Assembly: GCA_002325645.1 (NCBI GenBank)
Contig: DCSN01000078.1
Coordinates: 1 to 24,022 of the forward strand
From: Pseudanabaena sp. UBA1465
GTDB lineage: Bacteria > Cyanobacteriota > Cyanobacteriia > Pseudanabaenales > Pseudanabaenaceae
Reading direction: 5' to 3'
Length of the DNA stretch: 24,022 nt
Both the position numbers and the translations under genes were made by a program. This document shows positions 1 through 7,117 of this stretch, in pieces. Below the pieces are notes generated by a model. That model had not been told where the DNA came from. It saw nothing but the letters and a program-made list of their open reading frames with translations, and did no database searches. Positions within the stretch are counted from its first letter, which is position 1, and each line of letters starts with the position of its first letter.

Positions 1-932
1 ATTAATTGCTGAGAAGTTGTAGACTCTACACAAGGACTGATCGTTGATAAGCCTAGACTAGCGGTGACATAGGAGTTTATCTGCGAAGATGCATGGACAA
101 TATTTAGATTTTCTATCTCAAGGCGGATTTGTTCGGCGCAAAAGCTGGCTCCATCGCTATCTGTATCGGGGAGAATAATTGCAAATTCTTCCCCACCATA
201 TCTTGCTAAGGTATCTCTTGGGCGTTTGATTGCTCGTGAGGCCGCGATCGCTACTTGACACAGGCAATCATCTCCCGCCAAGTGACCGTAGGTATCATTA
301 TATTTCTTAAAGTAGTCGATATCAAATAATATTAGAGAAAGAACTTTTTTTTCTCTTTTTGCAGCATTCCATTCTCTTTCTAAGACTTTATCAAAAAACC
401 GACGATTGGCAATACCCGTTAAGCCATCACGATGGGATAATGCTTCTAATTCATTTTTGATGATTTCTAATTCATAATAGGCGATCGCAAGTTCCTTATA
501 GGCGGCTTCTAGTTTTTGCTTATTGAAGGCTTCGCGATCGTACAAATCTTTTTTATCAAGACAGGCTCTGACTCTGACCTTAAGTAGAACGCGATCGTAG
601 GGTTTAGTTAAATAATCTTCAGCCCCCTTTTGAATGCAAGAAAGAATCATATCTTTCTCATCTAATGCCGAAATAATAATGACAGGAATAATTCGCCATT
701 CCTGATGGCTTTTGAGATGCTCTAGTACTTCTAATCCATTCATCACTGGCATCATCATGTCCAATAGAAGCAGGTCTATTGATTGGGAAGCTATTATTTC
801 TAAACCTTTTTTGCCGCTATCTGCCAAGATAATATTGCTATATCCTAAATTTTTTAAATGACGATACAATAGCTCTCGATTCATCGGCTCATCGTCAACA
901 ATTAGGATGTTAGACTTACTAATTTCTGGCAT
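1..932 (-). CDS. Response regulator with GGDEF domain (diguanylate cyclase), 3' end cut by window edge
   Basis: Translation from the ATG at 932-930 gives 310 residues before the window ends; the C-terminus is missing. Residues 1-125 form a CheY-like receiver: acidic pair D13/D14, phosphoacceptor D58 in LLLLDMMMP and conserved K110 in YLTKPY. A helical linker (about 126-165) leads to a GGDEF domain with the active-site motif GGEEF (246-250). An RxxD inhibitory site (R237-D240) lies five residues before it, the usual I-site spacing. The family makes cyclic di-GMP from two GTP in the cytoplasm; an intact signature suggests an active, product-inhibited enzyme switched by phosphorylation. The start overlaps the end of the upstream receiver gene by 14 nt in another frame, which suggests one transcript and translational coupling. 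No kinase lies next to it. Confidence 0.9.
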   Translation of the reverse strand, partial: MPEISKSNILIVDDEPMNRELLYRHLKNLGYSNIILADSGKKGLEIIASQSIDLLLLDMMMPVMNGLEVLEHLKSHQEWRIIPVIIISALDEKDMILSCIQKGAEDYLTKPYDRVLLKVRVRACLDKKDLYDREAFNKQKLEAAYKELAIAYYELEIIKNELEALSHRDGLTGIANRRFFDKVLEREWNAAKREKKVLSLILFDIDYFKKYNDTYGHLAGDDCLCQVAIAASRAIKRPRDTLARYGGEEFAIILPDTDSDGASFCAEQIRLEIENLNIVHASSQINSYVTASLGLSTISPCVESTTSQQL

Positions 933-1296
933 ATTTTTCTAACAACCTCTCAATTTTGCCTAATAATCTCACAAATTCAATCGGCTTGGTGTCATAATCA
1001 TCACAACCTGCTTCAAGTCCCCTTTCGCGATCGCCTACCATGGCATGGGCTGAACAACCAATGATAGGAATATTACGAGTTGTAGATATTTGTTTTAGGC
1101 GCTTTGTTGCTTCCCACCCATCTAAAACTGGTAAACTCATATCCATCACAATTAAATTGGGTAGCTCTGATTCGGCAACTCTCACTCCAGATTCTCCATC
1201 AACAGCAACTATAACTTCAAATCCTCTACGCATTAATCTTCGCGATAGCATATCACGATTCATTTCATTATCTTCAACTAGTAGGATTTTTGCCAT
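919..1296 (-). CDS. Single-domain response regulator (CheY/DivK-like receiver)
   Basis: This 125-residue protein is a receiver domain and nothing else. The acidic residues E8/D9 (LLVEDN), phosphoacceptor D52 in VMDMSLP, switch S82 in GCSAHA and K104 in YDTKP are all present. Such proteins pass phosphate between a kinase and a downstream regulator or act by binding partners. It lies directly upstream of, and overlaps by 14 nt, the receiver-GGDEF gene, so it probably works in the same cyclic di-GMP pathway. Its sequence resembles the C-terminal receiver of the hybrid kinase at 18462-21662 (for example GDRERGLEAG against GDRERCLQSG). This suggests related ancestry but does not prove partnership. 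Confidence 0.93.
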   Translation of the reverse strand: MAKILLVEDNEMNRDMLSRRLMRRGFEVIVAVDGESGVRVAESELPNLIVMDMSLPVLDGWEATKRLKQISTTRNIPIIGCSAHAMVGDRERGLEAGCDDYDTKPIEFVRLLGKIERLLEKYARN

Positions 1297-1380
1297 ATCG
1301 ATTTAGGTGTCCCCTAATTGTACATTGCCAGCAAATAATCGCTACAAAATGATCCCCTCATATAGAAAATCTATCTTACA

Positions 1381-1402
1381 TTGCTTTGCGATCGCAAAGC
1401 AA
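1381..1402. repeat. 22-bp perfect palindrome centred on a HIP1 octamer
   Basis: TTGCTTTGCG and its complement flank the centre of a GCGATCGC (HIP1) site, giving a fully self-complementary 22-mer upstream of the receiver gene. HIP1 octamers are abundant across the window, as in many cyanobacterial genomes. This one is notable only because the symmetry extends seven bases beyond HIP1 on each side. Confidence 0.75.
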
Positions 1403-1428
1403 AATCAAATAAAACCCAAATAAAACCG

Positions 1429-1469
1429 AAATAAAGGTCGGCGGTGCAAAGCACCGCCGACCTTTATTT
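1429..1469. terminator. 19-bp perfect hairpin with AAA loop (GGTGC-AAA-GCACC apex)
   Basis: Left arm 1429-1447 and right arm 1451-1469 are exact complements around an AAA loop at 1448-1450; the outer arm sequence is A/T-rich. It lies between the end of guaB3 and the start of the receiver gene, both on the minus strand. It could act as a second terminator for guaB3 or be a mobile palindrome. The apex GTGC-AAA-GCAC recurs, exactly or nearly, at 9053-9065, 14696-14706 and 22901-22911. Confidence 0.7.
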
Positions 1470-1472
1470 AGA

Positions 1473-1499
1473 AAAAAGGCTCGCATTGCGAGCCTTTTT
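1473..1499 (-). terminator. Rho-independent terminator of guaB3
   Basis: Arms 1473-1484 and 1488-1499 (core GGCTCGC/GCGAGCC) pair perfectly around a 3-nt loop. Read on the minus strand, the stem begins seven bases past the guaB3 stop codon and ends in a run of T. Position, GC-rich core and T tract fit an intrinsic terminator. Confidence 0.85.
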
Positions 1500-1506
1500 G
1501 ATTGTT

Positions 1507-2670
1507 TTATTTGCCCATACCTAGCTGTTGGGCTTTTTGGTAAACCTTTCCTTCCGTTAAGAGTGAAGGCGCAATTACCACTTCCACTTGTTGCATCTCC
1601 CGAATATTGGCGGCTCCAAGGGTTCCCATGCTGGTTTTGAGTGCGCCCAGTAGGTTGTGTGTACCGTCATCAAGTCCCGCAGGACCACGCAAAATTTGCT
1701 CTAAGGAACCTGTTGTACCCACCTTGATTCTAGTTCCCCGTGGTAAAACAGGGCTAGGTGTTGCCATCCCCCAGTGGAAACCACGACCTGGGGCTTCGGC
1801 GGCTCTGGCTAAGGGCGAACCAATCATCACGGCATCAGCACCACAGGCGATCGACTTGCAGATGTCGCCTCCTGTAATCAAGCCACCATCGGCAATGATG
1901 GGGACATACTTGCCAGTTTCTTTAAAGAAGTCTTCACGGGCGGCGGCGCAGTCGGCAACGGCGGTAGCTTGGGGAATACCGACACCGAGGACACCTCTAG
2001 AGGTACAGGCGGCTCCAGGTCCAATCCCCACAAGGACACCTGCGGCTCCTGCTCTCAAGAGTTCGAGAGTTACGTCATAGGTGACGCAGTTTCCCATAAG
2101 AACGGGGATCGGCATGTCTTGACAGAATTTGGCAAGATCGAGCGAAATCAGTCCTTCGGCAGCAATATGGGTCGTGGAAACGACAGTGGATTGCAGAAAG
2201 AATAAATCACAACCTGCTTCGGCAGCGATTAAACCATATTTAAAAGCATTAACGGGAATGCTGCTGGCGCAAGCAATACCACCTTTTTCTTTGATTTCAC
2301 GGATACGTTTTTTGATTAGCTCAGGCTTAACTGGTTCCGCATAAAGTTGTTGCATAAGGGAGACAAACTCGGTAACACCCACAGATGCGATTTTTTCTAA
2401 AATGGGTTTGGGATCGGCATAGCGAGTTTGGATACCGTCAAGGTTAATCACACCTAATGCACCTAGCTCCGACAGTCTCACGGCTGCATCAACATCGACA
2501 ACGCCATCCATAGCGCTGGCAATAATCGGAATTTCACGACGGATTCCCCCAACTTCCCAAAATGTATCGGCAACGTTGGGATCGAGGGTTCTGCCCCCTG
2601 GTACTAGGGCAATTTCATCGATGCCATAGGCTCTGCGTGCAGTCTTACCGCGCCCAATTTGAATGTCCAC
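1507..2670 (-). CDS. guaB3: GuaB3-type IMP dehydrogenase family protein
   Basis: This 387-residue TIM-barrel protein belongs to the IMP dehydrogenase/GMP reductase family. It lacks the pair of CBS domains that splits the barrel in standard GuaB (about 490 residues). The catalytic-loop motif is GIGPGAACTSR (215-225), with C222 in the place of the cysteine that attacks IMP. Phosphate-binding glycines follow in ADGGLITGGD and GADAVMIGSP. Members of this CBS-less group in cyanobacteria and actinobacteria are called GuaB3. IMPDH-type activity (IMP + NAD+ to XMP + NADH, the GTP branch of purine synthesis) is expected, and loss of the Bateman module implies loss of adenine/guanine-nucleotide control. 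It is transcribed alone, divergently from livM, with a strong terminator just after the stop. The ATG at 2670 is the natural start (MDIQIGRGKTARRAYG). Confidence 0.93.
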   Translation of the reverse strand: MDIQIGRGKTARRAYGIDEIALVPGGRTLDPNVADTFWEVGGIRREIPIIASAMDGVVDVDAAVRLSELGALGVINLDGIQTRYADPKPILEKIASVGVTEFVSLMQQLYAEPVKPELIKKRIREIKEKGGIACASSIPVNAFKYGLIAAEAGCDLFFLQSTVVSTTHIAAEGLISLDLAKFCQDMPIPVLMGNCVTYDVTLELLRAGAAGVLVGIGPGAACTSRGVLGVGIPQATAVADCAAAREDFFKETGKYVPIIADGGLITGGDICKSIACGADAVMIGSPLARAAEAPGRGFHWGMATPSPVLPRGTRIKVGTTGSLEQILRGPAGLDDGTHNLLGALKTSMGTLGAANIREMQQVEVVIAPSLLTEGKVYQKAQQLGMGK

Positions 2671-2951
2671 TGTTTGTACTCTCTTCTCTAGAATTTGATT
2701 TTGTAGTTGCTCAGGTTTGCGTAAAAATCTTACATTTTTGAAGATTTACGCTAGGGGTTAATGTTTTAAGCAGCGATCGCAGGATGATTACTGATTAAAC
2801 TGATTAAGTTGTGCTTAGGTTTACAGAAGATCTTAATATTTTCTTAAGATACTGTGGCTTATTGAACAATGATAGCTAATTAGTGCGATGGAAGGTTATT
2901 TTTTAAGAGGAGTGCTAATTACCCTGTCTTCAAAAATAATAAATCTAAGCG
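2671..2951. promoter_or_regulatory. Divergent promoter region between guaB3 and livM with two inverted repeats
   Basis: This 281-bp gap must hold the promoters of both divergent genes. Two inverted repeats stand out. The first is 2719-2731 with 2741-2751 (GCGTAAA...TTTACGC with a 2-nt bulge). The second is ATCTTAA at 2830-2836 with TTAAGAT at 2844-2850. Either could be an operator or a small hairpin in the livM leader. The apparent NtcA-like GTA...TAC at 2721-2733 has 7 spacer bases instead of 8, so I do not call it an NtcA site. No clear ribosome-binding site precedes the livM ATG. Confidence 0.45.
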
Positions 2952-3905
2952 ATGGCTGAATTTTTTAATACCTATGGCTTCTTGATTGTATCGGCGATTT
3001 TTGGTGCAATTCTAGGGATTTCCGTCTATTTGCCATTGATGGCAGGTCAGTTGTCACTGGCAACTCCGGGGTTTTATGCCTTGGGCGGCTATATCGCGGC
3101 GATCGCCTCTACTAAGATTTTAACGACGACAACAGGCACTTTACCAATCTGGTGGGTATTGCTGGAAATGCTGGCGGCGGGTGTGGTGTCGGGACTATTT
3201 GCCATCGTTCTGGGAATTCCTGTATTGCGCCTACGCGGAATTTATTTAGCGATCGCTACCATTGCTTTTGTGGAGATTTTGCGAGTAGTGGCGCTAAATC
3301 TAGAGATCACGGGTGGGGCGATCGGCATTTTTGGGATTCCTCAGCCCTTTCAGTCACCCTTAGAATATCTTTGGTTAGCTTTGCCGCTTTTGGGATTGAG
3401 CATGGTCTTTATGTATCGTCTGGAAAAAGTGCGGGTTGGTCGAGCCTTAATTGCCATTCGAGAAGATGAACTAGCTGCCGATTCGATGGGAATTAATCCC
3501 ACCTATTACAAGGTTTTAGCTTTTACCTTAGCAGCGATCTTAGCGGGTATGGTGGGAGCCATTAGCGCCCATTTCTTAAATACATGGAATACGCGGCAGG
3601 GAACTTTTGATGCCAGTATTATCTTCTTGTCTTTTGTCTTGATTGGTGGTTCTCGTACTTTTTGGGGGCCTGTAGTGGGTGGGATTATTCTCACGGCTCT
3701 GCCTGAAGTTTTGCGAGGTATGGCTAGTACTGGTGTTCCCCTGTGGTTAGGACAATTTTTGAAGGATGGGCGCTTAATTATTTTTGGGTTATTAATCGTA
3801 ATTGGTACAATTTTTTATCCTAAAGGAATTATCACTCCAGAGTTTTTAGACTGGTGCAAGCGCAAAACTCAAAAATTATTTTCCAAGCAGAAACAAGGGG
3901 CTTAA
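2952..3905 (+). CDS. livM: Branched-chain/neutral amino-acid ABC transporter permease, LivM type
   Basis: The 317-residue, very hydrophobic protein has about eight membrane segments and the LivM/BPD_transp_2 signature: GFYALGGYIAA near residue 40, a long LRLRGIYLAIATIAFVEILR stretch near 92-111, and the cytoplasmic coupling segment GRALIAIREDELAADSMGIN around 163-182. It would be one of two inner-membrane permeases that take up amino acids from a periplasmic binding protein. In cyanobacteria the likely system is a Nat-type neutral amino-acid transporter, though substrate cannot be read from sequence. A matching ATPase (livG type) lies about 1 kb downstream, separated by an L,D-transpeptidase; livH, livF and a binding protein are not in the window. 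The stop codon lies inside a 22-bp palindrome. Confidence 0.92.
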   Translation: MAEFFNTYGFLIVSAIFGAILGISVYLPLMAGQLSLATPGFYALGGYIAAIASTKILTTTTGTLPIWWVLLEMLAAGVVSGLFAIVLGIPVLRLRGIYLAIATIAFVEILRVVALNLEITGGAIGIFGIPQPFQSPLEYLWLALPLLGLSMVFMYRLEKVRVGRALIAIREDELAADSMGINPTYYKVLAFTLAAILAGMVGAISAHFLNTWNTRQGTFDASIIFLSFVLIGGSRTFWGPVVGGIILTALPEVLRGMASTGVPLWLGQFLKDGRLIIFGLLIVIGTIFYPKGIITPEFLDWCKRKTQKLFSKQKQGA

Positions 3906-3914
3906 GCCCCTTGT
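3893..3914. repeat. 22-bp perfect palindrome containing the livM stop codon
   Basis: ACAAGGGGCTT and its exact complement meet at 3903/3904, and the livM TAA is at 3903-3905. The core GGGGCTTAAGCCCC recurs in the obgE/DUF4359 gap (10584-10597). With no loop it is a weak hairpin; together with the next element it may form the livM 3' end. Confidence 0.7.
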
Positions 3915-3917
3915 AAC

Positions 3918-3968
3918 CAGATAAATTTTAAAAAAGCTTGCTTCGCAAGCTTTTTTAAAATTTATCTG
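3918..3968. repeat. Palindromic element A (24-bp perfect arms, TTC loop)
   Basis: Arms 3918-3941 and 3945-3968 are exact complements around TTC (3942-3944). It begins 12 bases past the livM stop. The ends (AGATAAA/TTTATCT) and core (AAGCTTGC/GCAAGCTT) match elements B, C and D at 5702, 6983 and 9383, while the middle of the arms differs. Unlike those it is not followed by an AGCGCAAAGCGCT module. A transcript would form a very stable hairpin; it may end or protect livM mRNA. Confidence 0.85.
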
Positions 3969-3997
3969 ATACACAAAACCTAAAAATAGGCTGTGAT

Positions 3998-4672
3998 ATG
4001 CCACAAAAAAAGATTACTGATCGACTTAATAACCGATCGCGACAAGTTGTTAACTCCCTCTTGTTGGTGGCGAGTTTATTGGGGATTTATGCGATCGCCA
4101 ATCCTGAAATATGGACTGAAATATGGAACTATTTGCCATGCCTGACTGAATGTGAGGCAAGAGCAGCCAATGAGTTGCTAAATACAAATAAAGCGATCCC
4201 CAGTTTAATTAATCTCAAAAAGTTAGATAAAAAGGCGATCGCGATGGTAATTGAAAAATCAAAATATAGGCTCACGGTTTATTATCAAAAAAAGCCGATT
4301 AAATCCTATGCGATCGTCTTGGGGGCAAATCCCAAGGATGACAAAATCCGTCAAGGGGATCAGCGTACCCCTGAAGGTGTGTTTCGGGTAAAGGAGCTTT
4401 ATTACCATTCGGAATGGTCAAAATTTATTTTGTTGGACTATCCCACTCAAGACTCTTGGCGTAAGTTCTCACAGGCGAGAGCTAGGGGCGAGGTGAACAT
4501 AAATGATGATATTGGCGGTGAGATTGGCATTCATGGCGTTGAGAAAGGAAAAGACTGGATCATCGATCGCAAAATCAATTGGACTTTAGGATGTGTATCA
4601 ATGAAAAACAGAGATGTGGATGAAATTTATCCCCTATTACAACGCGGTACTTTGATTGAGATTTTGCATTAA
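3998..4672 (+). CDS. L,D-transpeptidase (YkuD domain), membrane-anchored
   Basis: The 224-residue protein starts with a basic segment and a membrane anchor at about 19-36 (NSLLLVASLLGIYAIANP), followed by a linker and a YkuD/ErfK catalytic domain (about 78-223). The family signature is clear: GTPxG-like DQRTPEGVFRV (121-131), H179 in GIHGVEKG, and the nucleophile C199 in WTLGCVSMKNRDVDEIY. Such enzymes act outside the inner membrane, forming 3-3 crosslinks in peptidoglycan or attaching protein to it. The usual Arg/Asn after GC-hydrophobic is replaced (GCVSM), a modest deviation. It lies between two ABC-transporter genes with palindromes on both sides, which suggests its own transcript and not a functional link to transport. 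Confidence 0.9.
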   Translation: MPQKKITDRLNNRSRQVVNSLLLVASLLGIYAIANPEIWTEIWNYLPCLTECEARAANELLNTNKAIPSLINLKKLDKKAIAMVIEKSKYRLTVYYQKKPIKSYAIVLGANPKDDKIRQGDQRTPEGVFRVKELYYHSEWSKFILLDYPTQDSWRKFSQARARGEVNINDDIGGEIGIHGVEKGKDWIIDRKINWTLGCVSMKNRDVDEIYPLLQRGTLIEILH

Positions 4673-4684
4673 TTTGCATTAAAT

Positions 4685-4833
4685 TAGGACTTACGCAGAA
4701 AGACTTGAAAGCGTGATTCTAACGTGGGGGCAATTCATGAATTGCCCCCACGTTTGGTTATTTTGCACCAATCAACGGGCAAGATGCCCGTTCCACAGGG
4801 ATTTATCTTTGTGGGTCAGACATCTTGTCTGAC
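4685..4833. repeat. Cluster of interspersed palindromes between the L,D-transpeptidase and livG
   Basis: The cluster begins with TAGGACTTACGCA (4685-4697), a motif similar to the terminal repeat at 10458-10469. Three perfect palindromes follow: 17-bp arms at 4721-4754 (GGGGGCAATTCA/TGAATTGCCCCC), AACGGGCA-AGA-TGCCCGTT (4774-4792) and GTCAGACA-TCT-TGTCTGAC (4815-4833). The reading frame of livG stays open through them (4724-4888), giving a false N-terminal extension. These look like cyanobacterial interspersed repeats and not coding sequence. Confidence 0.75.
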
Positions 4834-4888
4834 ATGGCTTTCGATTTGCGCCTCGAAAATCTTCTCAAAAATCTCCTCAACAATAATC

Positions 4889-5656
4889 ATGACTAACAAG
4901 ACAAACCTATCTGTACAAAATGTAACCCGCCGCTTTGGGGGGTTAGTGGCAGTGAATGAGGTGTCTTTTGATGTGCAGGAAAATGAGATTTTTGGTGTAA
5001 TTGGTCCTAATGGTGCAGGCAAGACCACACTTTTTAACACGATTACAGGATTGATTGCGCCAACGACTGGCAAAGTTCTCTACGATGGGCAGGAAATTAC
5101 AAATCGTCGTCCTCATCAAATCGCTAAATTTGGGATTGCCCGCACCTTTCAGAATATTCGCTTATTTGGAGAACTGTCGGCACTAGAGAATGTGGCGATC
5201 GCCCGACATCTCTGCACTAGCTCAGGGCTTTGGAGTGGAGTCTTAGGTCTAACTCCCAACGAAGAAAAGCAAACCTATGATCGGGCTTGGGAATTATTAG
5301 AACTGGTGGGACTCAGCGATCGCGCTGAAGTCAAAGCCAAAAACTTTTCCTATGGCGATCAACGTCGCCTCGAAATTGCTCGCGCCCTTGCTTTGCAACC
5401 GAAATTATTATTACTCGATGAACCCGCCGCAGGCATGAATCCTAGCGAAAAAGGACAACTCAGCGATTTTATCCGTAGTTTACGCGATCGCTTTGCACTG
5501 ACCATTCTGCTGATCGAACATCATGTTCCCTTAGTGATGGGGCTGTGCGATCGTATAGCCGTGTTAGATTTTGGGCAATTAATTGCGATCGGTCAGCCTG
5601 AAATTGTCAAAAGCGATCGGGCCGTAATTGAAGCCTATCTAGGTGATGAAGGCTAG
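4889..5656 (+). CDS. livG: Branched-chain/neutral amino-acid ABC transporter ATPase, LivG type
   Basis: Starting at ATG 4889 the protein is 255 residues, the usual LivG length. Walker A is GPNGAGKT (39-46), the Q-loop is Q88 in ARTFQNIRLF, the ABC signature is FSYGDQRR (153-160), Walker B is LLLLDEP (173-179) and the switch histidine is H211 in LIEHH. The LivG C-terminal helix ends in EAYLGDEG. It would power amino-acid import with the LivM-type permease upstream. The frame is open back to a GTG at 4724, but that 55-residue extension is translated from the repeat cluster at 4721-4833 and does not resemble a LivG N-terminus, so I start at MTNKTNLSVQ. No strong Shine-Dalgarno sequence is seen. 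Its promoter, if separate, must lie in or just after the repeats. Confidence 0.93.
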   Translation: MTNKTNLSVQNVTRRFGGLVAVNEVSFDVQENEIFGVIGPNGAGKTTLFNTITGLIAPTTGKVLYDGQEITNRRPHQIAKFGIARTFQNIRLFGELSALENVAIARHLCTSSGLWSGVLGLTPNEEKQTYDRAWELLELVGLSDRAEVKAKNFSYGDQRRLEIARALALQPKLLLLDEPAAGMNPSEKGQLSDFIRSLRDRFALTILLIEHHVPLVMGLCDRIAVLDFGQLIAIGQPEIVKSDRAVIEAYLGDEG

Positions 5657-5701
5657 ACTTTTGATGATATCTTCAGGAATACAGCCTATGTTAGATATTA
5701 C

Positions 5702-5775
5702 AGATAAATTTTCAAAAAGCTTGCTTCGCAAGCTTTTTGAAAATTTATTTAGGTTTTAAGAAAGCGCAAAGCGCT
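5702..5775. repeat. Composite repeat, element B: 23-bp-arm palindrome plus AGCGC-AAA-GCGCT module
   Basis: Arms 5702-5724 and 5728-5750 pair around TTC, perfect except for one terminal G-T wobble. After a 12-nt spacer (AGGTTTTAAGAA) comes AGCGC-AAA-GCGCT (5763-5775). Copy C at 6983-7056 has the same order and the same 12-nt spacing. It lies 45 bases after the livG stop. Confidence 0.87.
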
Positions 5776-5841
5776 ATATTTACTTACTAATTGATCAAGA
5801 CTAATTGACTTAACAATATTGCTAAGATTTTGCGAGTAAAC

Positions 5842-6984
5842 ATGAATCAGTCCAAGCAGTTAAAACCGCAGTCAAAACCTCAGTTTATTCGCTTTGATCG
5901 AGGCATTAGTCAGTTCAATCATGATTACTACGCAGCATTGGGATTACCAATCATTAGCAATCATCTGTACATTCGCAATGTGTATTTACGGATTGCAAGG
6001 ATCTTGCACCCCGATGTATACGGATTTTCTGCTGAAGAGAAGGAAATTGCCACCCAATATCTCGCAAAACTAGTCAATCCTGCCTATAACATGCTGATGA
6101 AAGAGCAGGATCGTCAAGCTTACCAGAGCATCTTCAAGTTGCTTGCCATGCGCTTAATGCAGAGATCTCGTAATATTCAGATTCATTCAGAAATGGCCTG
6201 TGAGTTAATGATCACTCCCAGCGATGAAGTTTACGAGCGATTTGTGACCGAGATTGCCAAAGTGCAGTACCAATCGCTTACAAATATTTTGGAGCATACA
6301 GCCGAGATCAGTGAACTTAATCTAGTCTACATTCTGTATAAAGCAGGCTATCACCACGGGGCAGCCAATATGCCGCCAGTACTTGCGCCGATGGTGTCAC
6401 CTAAAACCACTAAAGCCCATGTCCAAAACTTCCTACCACCACCATCAAAGCCTAGTTACGCCTATAACCTGAAGTATGTACCCGATCAATCTTCTAATAA
6501 TTTGCAATCTAGCTCTGATGCAACGATCCTTCAGGAGTCTGATGCAACCGTAATTCAGGAGAGAGCCGATCGCAATAATATACAGATGATTAACAATCGG
6601 CTGAATATGTGTGAAATCTATATCATGCAGAGTGATTGGAATGCAGCGCTTCGAGATTTGCGAGATATTTTGCAAATTGATCAGAACAATAGTAAATGTT
6701 TGGCGATGTTAGGTGTGGTTTATCAAAACATCAATCAACCACAAATGGCAAAGGCAAGCTTTAAGCGATCGCTTCAGATTAATCCTCAAGAGGGGCTGGC
6801 TCTAAAATATCTTCTAGAATTTGATGATTCTAGCCAATCTAACAGTATTGCCAAAAAGAATAGTATTACTAAGGCAAATCCCAATATCAATCAAAAAATC
6901 AATCAAAAAATCAATCAAAAAGAAACACCTCCACAACGTAGTTGGATCTTAAAACTGCGCGAATGGATTGCCAGCCATAAATAG
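5842..6984 (+). CDS. J-domain protein with C-terminal TPR region
   Basis: From ATG 5842 the protein is 380 residues; a TTG four codons earlier is possible but less likely. Near residues 24-90 lies a J-domain: HDYYAALGL, then LRIARILHPDVYGF with the HPD tripeptide that stimulates Hsp70/DnaK ATPase, then a helix ending in NPAYNMLM. A middle region (about 100-250) has no recognised motif and holds a duplicated SDATxxQE segment. Residues about 250-325 form TPR-like helices (SDWNAALRDLRDILQIDQNN, then MAKASFKRSLQINPQEG). The tail is basic and low in complexity with three INQK repeats. It probably brings DnaK to particular clients or complexes in the cytoplasm; the client is unknown. Similar DnaJ-TPR proteins occur in cyanobacteria. 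The stop codon touches palindrome C. Confidence 0.82.
   Translation: MNQSKQLKPQSKPQFIRFDRGISQFNHDYYAALGLPIISNHLYIRNVYLRIARILHPDVYGFSAEEKEIATQYLAKLVNPAYNMLMKEQDRQAYQSIFKLLAMRLMQRSRNIQIHSEMACELMITPSDEVYERFVTEIAKVQYQSLTNILEHTAEISELNLVYILYKAGYHHGAANMPPVLAPMVSPKTTKAHVQNFLPPPSKPSYAYNLKYVPDQSSNNLQSSSDATILQESDATVIQERADRNNIQMINNRLNMCEIYIMQSDWNAALRDLRDILQIDQNNSKCLAMLGVVYQNINQPQMAKASFKRSLQINPQEGLALKYLLEFDDSSQSNSIAKKNSITKANPNINQKINQKINQKETPPQRSWILKLREWIASHK
6886..6921 (+). repeat. Three perfect 12-bp tandem repeats inside the J-domain/TPR gene
   Basis: The unit ATCAATCAAAAA occurs three times in a row (6886-6897, 6898-6909, 6910-6921) and encodes INQK repeats in the C-terminal tail. Copy number is likely to vary between strains by slippage, each unit adding four residues without a frameshift. 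Confidence 0.9.
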
Positions 6985-7056
6985 ATAAACTCCCAAAAAG
7001 CTTGCAAAGCAAGCTTTTTGGGAGTTTATCTGGGTCTTAAGAAAGCGCAAAGCGCT
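6983..7056. repeat. Composite repeat, element C: 23-bp perfect palindrome plus AGCGC-AAA-GCGCT module
   Basis: Arms 6983-7005 and 7009-7031 are exact complements around an AAA loop. A 12-nt spacer (GGGTCTTAAGAA) leads to AGCGC-AAA-GCGCT (7044-7056). Compared with B, the arm middle changed from TTTTC to CTCCC and the opposite arm changed to match. The first base pair lies within the stop codon (6982-6984) of the J-domain gene, so the hairpin is probably its mRNA 3' end. Confidence 0.9.
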
Positions 7057-7117
7057 GTGTAGCAATTTTCACTGCCAAAATCGCGATACGATAAAAGGCG
7101 AAGACTGAGAGAACTGT

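Noticed and set aside
1607..2344. Plus-strand open frames opposite guaB3
   Set aside because: They are antisense shadows of a clearly conserved gene with no homology of their own.
2721..2733. NtcA box upstream of livM
   Set aside because: GTA and TAC are separated by 7 bases; the consensus needs 8.
4724..4888. 55-residue N-terminal extension of LivG
   Set aside because: It is translated from interspersed palindromes; LivG homology begins at MTNKTNLSVQ (4889).
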